The position numbers and the translations under genes were made by a program. A stretch of 64,000 bases of DNA from Ochotona curzoniae (taxonomy: Eukaryota > Chordata > Mammalia > Lagomorpha > Ochotonidae). The notes beneath the pieces are model-generated. The model saw nothing but the letters and a program-made list of their open reading frames with translations. It was not told the DNA's origin and did no database searches. Location: NCBI RefSeq assembly GCF_017591425.1, contig NW_024466004.1:35776501-35840500 (forward strand), read 5' to 3'. This document shows, piece by piece, positions 27,410-40,900 of this stretch; the stretch's first letter is position 1; each line of letters starts with the position of its first letter.

Positions 27410-27700
27410 CCGTTCCCTCCACCAAGAACACTTTTCCCTGTCATGACTTCATTTCCTTCGTGTTTCCTCCCTCAACATCACCACACTTGAGGAACTTTCT
27501 CTAACTCTTAACTTCTAAGGCCAGACCATCACTCCCCAGCCACCTTACTTTGCTTTGTATCATGAAACAATTGACCACCTGTGTCTTAGTGTTCTTATTC
27601 TTAGAATGGGAATGTAATAAAATCATCTGTAATAATGTGATCTACTTTAAAAGCATGATACATACCTATATGACTCCTAGAAGCTTCAAGGAGGGAAGTG
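27410..27700 (+). mobile_element. possible L2 3' region
   Basis: The pyrimidine-rich text ending 'gactcctagaagcttcaagg' resembles the L2 3' region; the evidence is weak. Confidence 0.3.
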
Positions 27701-27794
27701 ATTCAGTAAAATCTAACCTTTTAATTTCTTAACACCAACATGAAAACAGAAGTTAAACCATAATGAGGGGTGAGAAAACAAAAGCATAACTTAC

Positions 27795-27955
27795 TTTTCA
27801 TTCTTATTTTTGACACATGGCTGGTAAAGGACCTTGACAGCATTCCAGGCAGAAAGGGAATTTGTTGATGCGTCTTCCAAAAAGGGGAATTTTCTGATAC
27901 TTTCAGGATTTCTCAAATAGTCAATCACCAAACTATCAGAGTTTAAAAGCCAAAG
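27795..27955 (-). CDS. UBE3D: UBE3D exon 8 (C-terminal half)
   Basis: This 161-bp exon has acceptor 'ctccctatctttag' and donor 'gtaagt'. It encodes 53 codons from LWLLNSDSLVIDYLRN through PESIRKFPFLEDAS and TNSLSAWNAVKVLYQPCVKN to KNE, with two bases AA left for a lysine codon. WLLNSDSLVI and AVKVLYQPC match human UBE3D; the middle (ESIRKFPFLEDASTN) is more diverged and two to three residues shorter than the human version as I recall it. This is the last UBE3D exon I can find. The C-terminal exon, expected to encode LVSLWESD-type sequence, was looked for on the minus strand of 1-27794 and not seen. Confidence 0.92.
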
Positions 27956-30900
27956 CTAAAGATAGGGAGAGAAAAGCACAAGGATTGCCAATCTGTCCAG
28001 ATTTTATGTCACTACTCAGAAAATATAGAAAATAGAGATTTTATATATATATATATGGATTATATACATATATCAATCAAGAACATGGATTCATGTATTT
28101 TTTAATTTGAGTAGCCTTTAGTTGACAGTGTAACAATCATAAAGTTAAAAAAGAGAAAAACTGACTACAAGAAATATGTAGTACCAAAGTTACTATCTAT
28201 AATACTAATATAGCTACTAGAAACCAATCAGTCACACACACACACACACACACACAAAAAGCCCGAACCCCGACAGAAACACAGGCAATGAATCTGAACA
28301 GAAGAAATAAGTGAGGAACACACAAATATGTCAATGAAAATAATAGGAAATGCAAAGTTTTGTGTCACCATTTTTCACTTATCAGATTAGAAAAACGTAA
28401 AAAGTTTGATAACTTCAACTCCAGAAGAGGGATCTGGATCAGGCATTGTCATGGTGGTGGAAGAGTGTTTGGGGATGGGATTCACTGGGACAAATAAATT
28501 CTCAAGAGAAAAACCAGGGAACTGGATAAAGGCAGGGGCAAGATCCACTGAGGGAAGCTAGACTGGGACTCAGCTGAGACGGCTGCAGCCTGACCCTTTG
28601 TGGAGTGCTGCAACAAGAGCTGCGTCCATAGCTTGTCTCACCCTGAGCGATGAGGCCCCAGACCTTTTGCTCAGGGTCAGATCAGCAATGGGCTGAATAG
28701 GGCTGAACAGGACAGGCCTGAGAGACAGTGGGAATCAAGGGACTTCCTGAGCAAAGCCACATCTACTCTGCATGAGACAGCTGGGAGCCCTTAGCAGCCA
28801 CTTCTGTCAGCTGCTGGGAACAGAGGCAACAACCCAATCCAGGGGATGGCATGGGCGGGGGGGGGGGGGGGGGGCACCAGAAATCTCCACTTGAAGCCAT
28901 TTTGGAAGATGACTGTTTTCTGAGTACAAAATACATAAACTCCAACACTGTATCAGAAAGATCCATTTCTAAAAGAGTTTTAAAATACATGTGCAAGGAT
29001 GATTTTCACTGTTGCAGTGGAACTATAGTCACGAAAGAGTCAAAATGTTATGCTAACAACAAACAATACTCATAAGACAAACATGTTGTAGAAAATGCTA
29101 ATCACATGATATTCTTTCTTTTACAATCAAATACATGTGAACGTATCTATATGTAATTGTGTGCTGATAGAAAAAATGAAGTAGGACACACATCAGACTG
29201 CTAATACTGATTCCCTCCAGATAGTACAACAGAGTAGGGTAGGGCGAGGTGGGGACAACACAGAGCAACACTACCTTATGTCTTTATATTGTATGAATGT
29301 GTTTCAAGAATTTAACACTTCTATGAAAAGAAAAAAGTTTTAATTAAATATATACTGGAAAACTTTAACTCTTAGTTCTAGGGATAGAAGTTCGCTGCAT
29401 TTGTTAATACCCCACTTGGGTAACAGCAAGTGATGGCATGACTAAGTGGGTCTCTTTCACCCATGTCAAAGACTGAGATGAGTTTCCAGATCCTTGGCCT
29501 GGTCCAGCATGGGGAAGTACGCCAGCAGATGGGAGCTCTCTCTCTGTTTCTAAGTCTCTCTCTGTATCTCTGTCCTTCAAATTAAATACGAATTTTTTTA
29601 AATCCCACTTTTTATTTTTAAATTCAAAACACTACAAAAGGGCTCTGATAGTAGCCTACTGGCTAAATCCTCGCCTTGTATACACTGGGATCCCATATGG
29701 GTGCTGGTTTGAATCCTGGCTATACCACTTCCCATCCAGCTCTCTGCTTGTGGCCTGGGAAAGTAGTCTAGCATGGACTAAAGCCTTGGAACCTTGCACC
29801 ATGTTGAAGATCCAGAAGTTCCTGGTTCCTGGCTTTGGAACACTCATTCCCAGCCATTGCAGCCACTTGGAAAATGAACTAGCAGACTGATCTTTCTCTG
29901 TATCCTTTTCTCTGTAAATGTGACTTTCTAAAAATAAAGATTTATTTGTTTTTATTACAAAGTCAGATATACAGAGAGGAGAAGAGATAGAGAGGAAGAT
30001 CTTCCGCCCAATGATTCACTCAAGTGAGCGCAATGGCGGGTGCTGTGCCGATCTGAAGCCAGGAGCCAGGAACTTCTTCCGGGTCTCCCACACGGGTGCA
30101 GGGTCCCAAGGCTTTTGGCTGTCCTCCACTGCTTTCCCAGGCCACAAGCAGGGAGCTGGATGGGAAGTGGAGCTGCCGGGATTAGAACCAGCGTCCATAT
30201 GGGATCCTGGTGTGTTCAAGGTGAGGACTTTGGCTACTAGGCCACGCCGCTGGACCCAAAAATGAATAAATCTTTAAACACACACAGACTACAAAAGGAA
30301 ACAGAACAATATCAGACTATGGCTATGAGATAAATTTAGTATCAACTTTAGTCAAAAAATAAGCTCTCTACTTCCAATCAAGTTTCTTGTTGACACTCCT
30401 ACAAAGGAAGATGGCTCAAGCATTTGAGCCCCTGCCATCCACACAGGAAACCCAGATAAAGCTTTGGCCCCCTGGCTCTTGGTTCTTTGCTTTGGTCTGG
30501 CCCAGCACTGGTTTTTGTGGCCATTTGGGAAGTAAAGCAGTTCTCTCTCTTAATAACTCTTAAAAAATAAATATTTTTTAATTAAGGGTAGGTGATTTAT
30601 GGGTTGGATTGATGGGGAAAAAAAAAATCAATTTTTGATCACTTATTTTCTAGACCTGAGAATTAAAATAAAATATCCTGCACTATCAGGCTACTGGTAA
30701 CTGAAGGAAATTTCTTACCAATATGTACACTTTGCCTTCTAGATCTTGAACTGTCAATCTAAACGTGCTTCTGGCCGAGGAGAGCTCCACCAGATACTGG
30801 GCGACAACACTCTGGACAAACTGAGACCTGTTTAAACAGAAATCCGACTTACAACATAGCTCTCACAGTAACTTAAAGGGTACAATAAACCAAAAATATC

Positions 30901-33900
30901 CACAAGCTAAAAGACAGTGACATCAGCCTGCCAGAGTTTCCTATCCGCCATGCATTTGCTTGCAATCTGCACTAATGTGGATTTAACATACTGTAATAGA
31001 CTTACATTTGCTTCATTCTTCTTAAAACTGACTCTCTAATTCTTAACACATTTCCCACCTGAAGCCTAACTACCCTCTTATACCGAACTAATGACTCCAT
31101 GTTAGAACAAGTCAGCATTCTGGTCATGTTTATTTAATAGTAGCTAACTAAATTACAGAAGAAGCTGAGAAATACTCTTCCAAAAATCACATAGCTTTTC
31201 TTCATGCTTTCCAAATCAATCTCCTTAAAATGTCAGCTTTGAGGATACTGAGTCAAACCACTGACAGGAAGGTGAAGTTCCGATGATATCCAGATCATCA
31301 TTATTTGAGAACATCAAAAAGGAAAGAAAGAAATACTAGAGTTAAGTTTTGCTTGCAAACTAAAAATATTCAAAGAAAGAAAACATTAATAGAGTTAGTG
31401 ACCAAGTGCAATGTTTCTGAAAACACAGGCACCATCTGAAACTGGCTATTGCTGAAAACCTAAAATAAGTGAAATTAGAATTAAATATTTATTCATAAAC
31501 CTGTAAATAGCTAGATTATAAGGTCCTAGATATGTAACACATTAAAAGAGAAAAAAAAAGCTTTCAGAGTTAGAAGAAAGAGTCCATTTGTCTTCGCCAT
31601 CCTATAAACAAAACATAAATTCTCAAATCTTTTAAACATGTAATTTGGTTCAATTATCTAACTGCCTTTTTCAGTGACTTTTTTCTCTTCTCAATTAGCG
31701 GTATGACTAAAATGAATTCCCAAATTATCAGCTGTATCAATTCTCCTATTTTTGAAAACACAAAATAAAGTTAATTTGCAATTTGTACCTTGGAAAAATG
31801 GGAAAACTTCTCCCAGATGGCTGTATTATTATCTCAGTCATATAAAATTTTGTGGTTTCTAGAAAGAAAACAGAATAAAATAAAATTAAGAGTCTCTCTA
31901 ATACATTAATATTTTTATTGTAGACAAGATAATCATCACAAACAAAATATTCAACATACTGATGAAATTAATACTCAGTTAACTGACCAATACAAAAAAA
32001 AGTTTATTGGGGCCCAGCGGTGTGGCCTAGTAGCCAAAGTCCTCACCTTGAACACACCAGGATCCCATATGGGCGCTGGTTCTAATCCTGGCAGCTCCAC
32101 TTCCCATCCAGCTCCCTGCTTGTGGCCTGGGAAAGCAGTCAAAAATGGCCCAAAGCCTTGGGACCCTGCACCCGTGCGGGAGACCCGGAAGAAGTTCCTG
32201 GCTCCTGGCTTCAGATCGGCATAGCACCCGCCATTGCGCTCACTTGGGGAGTGAATCATAGGGCAGAAGATCTTCCTCTCTATCTCTTCTCCTCTCTGTG
32301 TATCTGACTTTCAAATAAATAAATAAATCTTCAAAAAAAAGTTTATTTCAGAAGACAAAATAAACAGATGTCAAGAAGATAGTTCTGGGGCTCCAGGCGG
32401 GCACAATGACTTTCCAGAAAATTATATCCAAAGTGAATGTACTGCCGCTAGGCTCTGCCCACACCAGGAATGTTATTTAAAAAGTCACATCTCTGTCACA
32501 GCCCATGACATAGAAGTCACTGAAAATGGCATGCATAGATACCACAATCTCATGCTACTAATTCTCTCAAATCTCACTGAATCAATTCCTGTACAAGTCA
32601 CACTATTTCTGGTCACCTGATTAATTACTTTATAGAAAAAAATCTAAATAGTAGACAAGATGTCTAGTGGGCTTGAATATAAATACAACCATCTTAAGTT
32701 TCTAAAAATACAAAAAATATTTGACTTTATATAAAAAGGGAACATAAATGAAGATTTTTTTTTTAGCATCAAACAGTTACGGCAGTGAGCTTTTCATTAT
32801 GGGAAACAGATTTGTTTATTCATATAGTACTACTCGAATAAAAATGATATTTCTGGAAAGCCTCTTGGCAAAAGCATTAAAATTATGTATACAAAATGAC
32901 ACTATAATTAAATACCTAAATACTTATCTTAAAGATATTATTATAAGGACTGTCATAATATGGGCAGGGACTGAGGTACATCAGGTTAAGCTGCCAGCCA
33001 CTGCTGGTTTGAGTTCCACCTGCTCTACTCCCAACCCAGCACCCTGTTAATGTGCCTGGGAAAGCAGCACGACAGCCCAAGTGTCTGAGATCCTGAAACT
33101 CACATGGGAGAACAAGATGACTCCCACCTCCTGCTTTCAGCCTGCACATCTGGGGAGTCAAGATCTGTCTCTCCTTCACTCTCTTCCATTCTGCACTTCA
33201 AGCAAATAAATAGTTTTTTTAGATGCTCATGACGATATCAACAAAAACATTCAAATTAAATGACTATAACTAATTACATATTTAGGTAAAAAAAATCATT
33301 CATGATAACAATTTTAAATAGGTAACAATAAAACTAGAAATAACTAATGGTGGGATTTTCTCCAAATGGTGTTGTCAAATAATTTTCAATAAGACAAAGT
33401 TATTCCTCATAGACTTTTTAAAAGTTTTCCGTTGTTCAATGTAACATAGCCAAAAGGGCAAAAGTGCAAAATCAATAGTTTACTAGATTATGTACAGTCA
33501 TGAAGATAAATATTTTTCTATTTTTTCTGGAAGGCCTATGCACTTTCATTACTTCTGAAATACTTGTTAATTTTATTTTGAAAGGCATATTTACAGAGAG
33601 GAGAGACAGAGAGAGCACTTTAATCAGTAGGTCTATCCCCCAGGGCCAGGAACCAGGAGGTTCTGGCTCTTCCACGTTCAGGGGCCCAGGAAGTTGAGCC
33701 ATCCTCCACTGCATTCCCACTCCATAAGCACGGAGCCAAAGTGGAAGTGGAGCAGCTGGACTTACAGCCAGCACCTATATGGGATGACAGTGTTGCAGGT
33801 AGAGGGTTAGTCTGAACCACCATCATGCCAGCCCCAAACTTGCTATTTTTTTTAAAAGATTTATTTATTTTTATTACAAAGTTAGATATACAGAGAGGAG

Positions 33901-34879
33901 GAGAGACAGAGAGGAACATCTTCCGTCCAATGATTCACTCCCCAAGTGACCCACCCCAAGTGACCACAACGGCTGATGCCATGCCGATCTGAAGCTGGGA
34001 ACCAGGTATCTCTTTGGGTCTCTCATGCGGGTGCAGGGTCCGAAGGCTTTGGGCCGTCCTCAACTGCTTTCCCAGGCCACAAGCAGGGAGCTGGATGAGA
34101 AGTGAAGCTGCCCAGACTAGAACCAGCGTCCATATGGGATCCTGGCGCGTTCAAGGTGAGGACTTTTAGCCACTAGGCCACGCCACCGGGCCCCAAACTT
34201 ACTGTTTTGAAGCCATGTTGTTAGATGCAGAGCTGAATCATTCAACCTATGGACAGAATTCCCTTTATCCAAGCTGTGGGTGACCTATATTTTAATTCTT
34301 TAATTTTAACTCCAAAGGTATTATTGCCTCGTTTAGTTATCCACATACTTATCACTTTATCAATTCATCTTAGCACTATCTAGAATCATTTTAACGTACC
34401 TGAGTACAACTACAATTTTGTTAATTATGAAACCACTAGTGGTGAATTATCCTAAATATATAATTGGCCTGAATTTAAATTGTAAAATGTCTCTCCATGT
34501 GTAGTAATTAATGTCTAGGTGCAGTTTCATTTTACTTAATAAGGCTCTCTAGAGAATATCTACTCCTCTTACATAGTTGGTGGAGAGCTTCTGCTCAAAT
34601 ATGTGAGAATAGTAAGTCCTCTTACAAAGTCATTTTCTGGGGCAAGCACCATTGCAAAGCACGTGTAAGTGTCTGCCTGGGTGCTGGTTCGAGCCATGGG
34701 TGCTCTATGTCTAATCCAGACCTCTGCTAATTCACGTAGAAAAAACAGCAGAAGATAATCCAGTTACTTGGGATCCTGTACCCATAGAGGAGACCCACAA
34801 GAAGCTCCTGGCTCCTGGCTTCGGATGAGCCAGCTCCAGCTACTGAGGCCATTTGTAGAATGAACCAAGAGATGGAAGA

Positions 34880-34913
<34 letters not shown>

Positions 34914-37900
34914 CCTATCTGTCTCTCCCTCTCTATCTGTAACTCTGCCTTTTCCAAAAAAGAAAGTCACCTGCTCCAGAAGTTCTATCTGGATGGAGGA
35001 ATGAGATCAAAGTCACAGCAATTCAGTGCTTTCCCAAGGTTTTTTTTTTTTTTCTGAAAATACATACTTCCTGGCATCTAGTGTATAGAAGAGTCATGTG
35101 AAGATGCTATCCTCAATCCTTTTATGCTACTTGATTCTAAAATATCCCCTTACATTTCTTCCATTTATCCTAAACCAAACCCAGTACTGTAGAAAGGGAA
35201 GTGTACATTTTCTGTCCAGGTTAGGGAAGAGGGAGTGGTTAGCCCACTCCCCAATAAAAAGGGTTCACAAACATGCCATTCGTTCCCATTGCAACAGCTA
35301 TTTTCCATGATGAAATATGTGTTCAGTTGTTGCTTTATTTTGTTCATTTCCCAGTGCCCTGAAAAGGTTGTTGTGTTTTGTATTTGGTTTTTGCAGAATG
35401 AAATTGGCCATTCTCAGCCTTTTGTAAATGGAATCCCTATGGTTTTATGGTAGAATGTCTGTGGAAATTACTTTCTTATTCCAAAAGTGTCATATATACA
35501 CACATAAATCAATTTCATAACATACTTGCATATTATATTGTAACACTATACATTAAAATAACTATAATGGCTTGTTCAACTTTCCTATTTCCTGTATAAA
35601 TAATCACTTTCTTTTTTGTTTAGTTTCCCAAATCTCTATAGCTTATTCTTCTTATTTGATAAAATGTCTTGTCTCTTGCTTATTCATTACATATGGCCAA
35701 AGAACTGATTGACTCTACTTTTTTTTTTTTTAAGGTCTCCCTAAGAAACTGTTGAATTTATCTGGACAATAAGATGCTGGACTCTATGCTTGGTATACGA
35801 TTGCAACAAAAGAATCTTGACTTAATTTGAACTGTAATACTGCAACAAAGTGGAGGAATCCACCAAGGGGGGGTTTGGGGAGGGGATGGGGGAATCCCAG
35901 AGCCTATGAATCTATGTCACATAATGCAACGTAATTAATAATAAAAAAAAAGAATATCGCAGTGAATAAATTAACCCAAAGCAATAAAACCTGAACAGTT
36001 GATATATGCAAAAAAACAAACAAACAAACAAAGATGTGATTCATAGATCTGGAAAAAAAAAGATTCATTTATTTCTACTGGAAAGTCAGATTTACAGAGA
36101 GAAGAAGAGAAAGAGAAGAAAGATATTCCATCCATTGGTTCACTTCCCTAGCAACCCCAAAGGGCAGAGCTGAGCCAATCCGAAGTCAGGAGCCAGGAGC
36201 TTCTTCCACGTCTCCCACACCAGCGCAGGTGCAGCATCCCAAGCCTTTAGGCTATCAACTGCCCTCCCAGATCACAAGATGGGAGTTGAAGGGCAAGTGG
36301 AGAAGCCTACCCACGAACTGGCGCCCACATGAGACCCTGGCACATGCAAGGTGAGGACTTTATCCACTAGGCTACTGCGCACCAGGCCCATACTGATTCT
36401 ACTTTGTAACCAAAAAATTCTTAATGGTGCTCTTTTCCTTGGCTTCAGCCATGCTGTTACTCTCCAGGCCTACAACATATCCCATCCTAGGGCTTCATCG
36501 TCTTGCTCTCCTATGTTGAGTAATCTGTTTATCTAGTCTTATGTCGTCTGTGTCTAATACTTATGTTAGTATATCTTGTGGTACATTCCCAAGAAAAATA
36601 TACTTTTGAGATCCAAGCCTTAAACCTTTGCTATTTTCCAAACTACAGCTATTAGCCTTATATTTACTGGATGGTTTCATTGCATATGTGATTCTATGTT
36701 GAAAATGTTTTTCCTTTTAAATTTTGAAAACACCGCTTCACTGTCTAATAGTTTTTAGCTCTGCTGGTAAGAAGTTCAGTATCACTCCAATTTCTAACAA
36801 ATTGTAAATTAATTTTAATCCTTGTGAAGCTTTGTACTTGCTATTGTGAAATTACTAAGTGATAAGGCCTGGAGTGGCTTCCCTGTCAATTCTCTGTTAG
36901 TGAATTCCTTTCTTTGAAAAAACTGAAGTCCTACCTCTGGAAAATCGTTTTTTAAATGTGATTTTTGTCTGCTTTATTCTTTGGTAAGTTCCTACACCCC
37001 GTTGCTTCTGTTGTTTCTATCTAGAATTTCAATTAGCTAGATGTGTCATGTCCTCAAGGGTCCATTCATTGATTCAACAAATATTTATTAGGTTTTTACC
37101 ATGATCTATATATTTTTCTAAGTGCTGAGATTACAGAGATAAGCAAGATGGACAATGCCCCCTCCTCAGGAAAGTTATATGACAGCTTTTAAGCTTACAT
37201 TTGTTTGTTTTGAAATAATCACACTACCAAGCATATTCCAAAAGAGTCTGCTTATATCTTTCGATAATATCACTATCATTTCTTTCTGTCTTCATAATTG
37301 TACAAATTGTTATTCCTTAACTGACATTTTTACTTGGCTTCAAGGAAAACATACAGAAAAGAATTTTAAAATCAATTTACATTATTCATTATTTGAAACC
37401 CTTAAAACTTTCTAAGGTGTTACTTAGGGGCCTTACTTTCATTCTCTGCAAATGCCATTGAGGATGGCACCTTTTGTTATTACAAACTTGTTCTTTTTCT
37501 TTACCCTGAGCAAGTAACTACTTAGAAAATTCTGATGATTTATGAAACAAACTCAAAAAACACCATCTGCCTTCCCTTAAGTACAATAACTTTACTTAAA
37601 TTACATCTTCTAATTATTTATATTAAAATCCATTATTCATCACTTATCAAATTAACATAGCATGTTGCATCTCTCCTGACATTTTAAACCATATCTTTAG
37701 CAGCATTTTAATTATCGGGTTTTTATTATTACACCTTAAAGGAGTACAGTAACACAGATATTACATAAAATACAATCAACATTAATTATAATAAGAAATA
37801 AATGAATAAAGTACAAAGTACAAAACACAGACTATGCTTTCTTTCATTTCAACAGGTCCTCTGTCATCCACAATCAAGAAAGGCAACTTCTATGTCTCTG

Positions 37901-40900
37901 GCACCAACTCTTCTGAGTGAGAAACTATATCAAGAAATAGGCTCTTGTCTTCCCTAAGACTGACCCAAAGGCAAACTCTATAATGTTGCTTTATGCTCAC
38001 AAAGAGGTTGTGAAACACGGAAAATAGCCCTGTTGTTTTTTTGTATTTTGTTCTTTTTTTTAACAATGCTATACTATGTACTTGTAAGGATCAAATTTCA
38101 TAAACTGCCTGAAAGATTAGATGACATGTTAATTGATTTTTATTTTGAAATTCCATCACTTCATCAACATGTAGTAATTCTGGCTGTTTAACCAAAGGGC
38201 AATCATTTTGGCTTTCTGTTACAAAATTCTTACCTAATGACATGGTCTCTCCCAGTACTACCTTGCAACGCTTACAAATTACTTTGGTATTTGCCTTTGG
38301 TTCCTGTAGAAGAGAAAAATGTCATTTAAATGTCATTCAGCTTTTCTTGAAAGGAATATATAATTTTTACATAGCCTCCAGAGTATACATTGAACTTTAC
38401 ATTTTATTCTGCCCTCCACTAAATACTGCTAATACATTTGACTTGTATACATAATGCACATGCAGGAATAATTTTCAAGTCTTACCTCAGAATAACTTTT
38501 CCAAACCTAAGTACTTCATGATAATCCAAATGTTGCCAAACAATTTGAGCAAGAAGCAATTTACATATCTAAGAATCACTTCCAAATGGCCTTGTGTTTT
38601 AGAAAAGGCATGTGGGGGAACAAAGGCAAAGAAGGATCATGACTTGCGTCAACCAATACATATAAAGTGTAGATGAATCAGAACTTGAACTCGTAATTTT
38701 GACTCCTAGTCCAGTGTAATTTATGTAAAAGTAACCTATAACTCATAAGTACCCATAAATTCAGATGATAAAAATATCTAAGTTATTCATATAATTCTAT
38801 TTTTTCCATTTAAGATATGCACTGTAACTGGAATGATGGATAGTGTTATGAGATAAATTCCTGAAACATTCTTAAACTTTAACACTTCAAACATTTTTAA
38901 ACTTTAAAAACCCAAATTCACTCTCTGACATATAGATGAAAATACCTAGTATTCATCAAATCATTCAACAAAGGACATTCTTACTCATAGTCTTTTCTAC
39001 TGCAGCACAGCAAATTATATAAAAGTAGACAGGACAAAAGTTCTGTAATTTGGGACACCTGAGATATTGCCTTCTAGGAAAACAAGAGAGGGCAGGTAAA
39101 AGTGAGGAAAAACAACGCCTTTCTGATACAGGGTACAATGTGCATTAATCAAGGGATAGACTTTATCCAATTAGCATAAGTTTAAATATTTTCCCTTGCT
39201 TTAATTAACTGTTTCCTGAAAAGCTGCATAGGAGATGCTGCTCATAACTGCTGTTTTGATGTTTGAATCCAGGTTTCTCAGATGCTAAATCTTTTGCTTT
39301 TAAACACCATGTTTCTCAACTACAAGTTATATAGCATTAGCAGAAATCAATTCCCAGAGATGCATTTAATGAAACAAAACAGCATAGAAAATGACTGCTG
39401 GGCCTGGCATAATGGCTCAATGGTTTATATGGGTGCTGGTTTGTGTCCTATGCCACTTCGCATCTAGCTCGCTGCTTATGGCTTGGAAAACAGAAGAGAA
39501 TGGTCCAAAAGTCTTGGGACCCTGTACCCACGTGGGAGATCTAGAGGGGACACCTAGTTCCTGGTTTTTTGTTTGGCTCAGCTTCAACCATTGCAGCCAT
39601 CTGGGGAGTGAACCAGCAGATGCAAGATCTTTCTGTTTCTCCTTCTGTCCATAAATATGATCTGCCTTTCCAATAAAAATAATTCTTAAAAAAAAGAAAG
39701 AAAATATGACTGCTTCAAATATTATTTCAGAAGTGTTGCAGCAAACCCTGGCATGGGTGTATCAGTGTGTGTTTATGTGCTAACACAGCTTGTTGTAGAA
39801 AAGCTATCTCTCACATCAGTTAGTAGTCAAAGAAGTCAAGAGCAGTTGCACAGATTTTATTGAAGCTTTCCTTAGAACTTACTCTTTCACCTTCCTTCAA
39901 AACCATGCTTCAAGGAAAAATCCATAAATGTTGCATGGCTCTTCCCCGATATAGGATACTGAGATGAATCTCTTGATATACAGAAGGAGCTTTAGTAATA
40001 CAAACACTTACCCTATTTCTCTCTGTTTTAGCTGCAGGATTTGGACACCTTTCCCTGTCTTTGTCTAAAAGTCTCTGCTAAGGCAACAAAAGCAGGCATG
40101 AGCTCTTAAGTCTGCTCAGCTCTAGTTGCAACGCATATCCAAGCACCCTCACTAAGGAGGCCAGTAGAGTGTGCCATATATGGCCACTATGCTGACATTT
40201 GTATATTCAGCATGTCACATTGAGAGTCTGGTACAAGCAAGGGGCTGGTGGTGTCATTCTCTTCAGAAGCAATAAACTGAGAAACAAAGGAAGGTGCTAA
40301 TTTCAGGTTCCAGAAAGGGGAAAAAAAACTCAAGAAACCAATATGCTCAACTGGAAAGATACTAGTCTTTGCCAGTTTCATGGTTTCTTACTGCAAATCA
40401 AATCTATTTTTCTACTAAAAAAATTTTTTTTAAGGGTTGCATGGTGTACAAGTTAAATTTATTCAGGTTGGGGCCATGGTTCAACAGACTAACCAAACTA
40501 TAAGCACCAGCACTCCATTAGGATGCCGGTTCATGCCCCAGCTGCTCCACTTCCCAACCAGCTCTCTGCTTGTAGCCTGGGAAAGCAGCAGAGAATGGCC
40601 CAAAGCTTTAAAATGCGACACCAACAAGAAAATCAGAAGAACCTCCTGGCTCCTGCCTTTGGATCAGCTCAGCTCTGGCCATTTTGGTCATTTGGGGAGT
40701 GAACTAGCAGATAGAAGATCTTTCTCTCTCTGTAGATCTGCTGCCTTTAAAATAAAAATAAACAAATCTTTAAAAAAATTTGCTCGATGCAAAAGCTAAG
40801 TGTTTTACCAGAAGCTAATATGCTGTATAGGGTATATACATAAAATATATGTGCATGCATTATCTGTGCATTTATGTGTGTGTGAATATATATATATATA

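Larger units (their letters stand above)
1..27794 (-). other. intron after UBE3D exon 8 (partial)
   Basis: There is no coding exon that I can recognise on either strand. The sequence is AT-rich intron with the interspersed repeats listed separately. Stretches 1-1230, 2410-3410, 3730-5300, 5650-6200, 6700-7690, 9070-10760, 11110-13440, 13590-14070 and 15310-16840 show nothing that I can name. The intron continues past position 1. Confidence 0.8.
27956..30718 (-). other. UBE3D intron 7
   Basis: The intron holds a TA tract near 28041, a CA microsatellite at 28232, an old L1 fragment, a GC-rich block ending in an 18-G run, a partial old SINE, a SINE nested inside another SINE, and one more old SINE at 30370-30575. 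Confidence 0.8.
31859..38233 (-). other. UBE3D intron 5
   Basis: The intron holds six SINE copies between 32.0 and 36.4 kb, a pika-type L1 3' end at 35.7 kb, an old L1-like stretch at 36.7 kb and an L2 end at 37.06 kb. Bases 34200-34630, 34970-35690 and 37200-38230 show nothing that I can name. Confidence 0.8.

Noticed and set aside
28857..28996. Polyproline-coding open frame at the 18-G run on the minus strand
   Set aside because: The prolines come only from the C run; no other coding sign is present.
33935..33965. Short direct repeats that could suggest a CRISPR-like or satellite array
   Set aside because: It is a single 'ccccaagtgacc' duplication within a SINE; there is no regular spacer pattern anywhere in the window.
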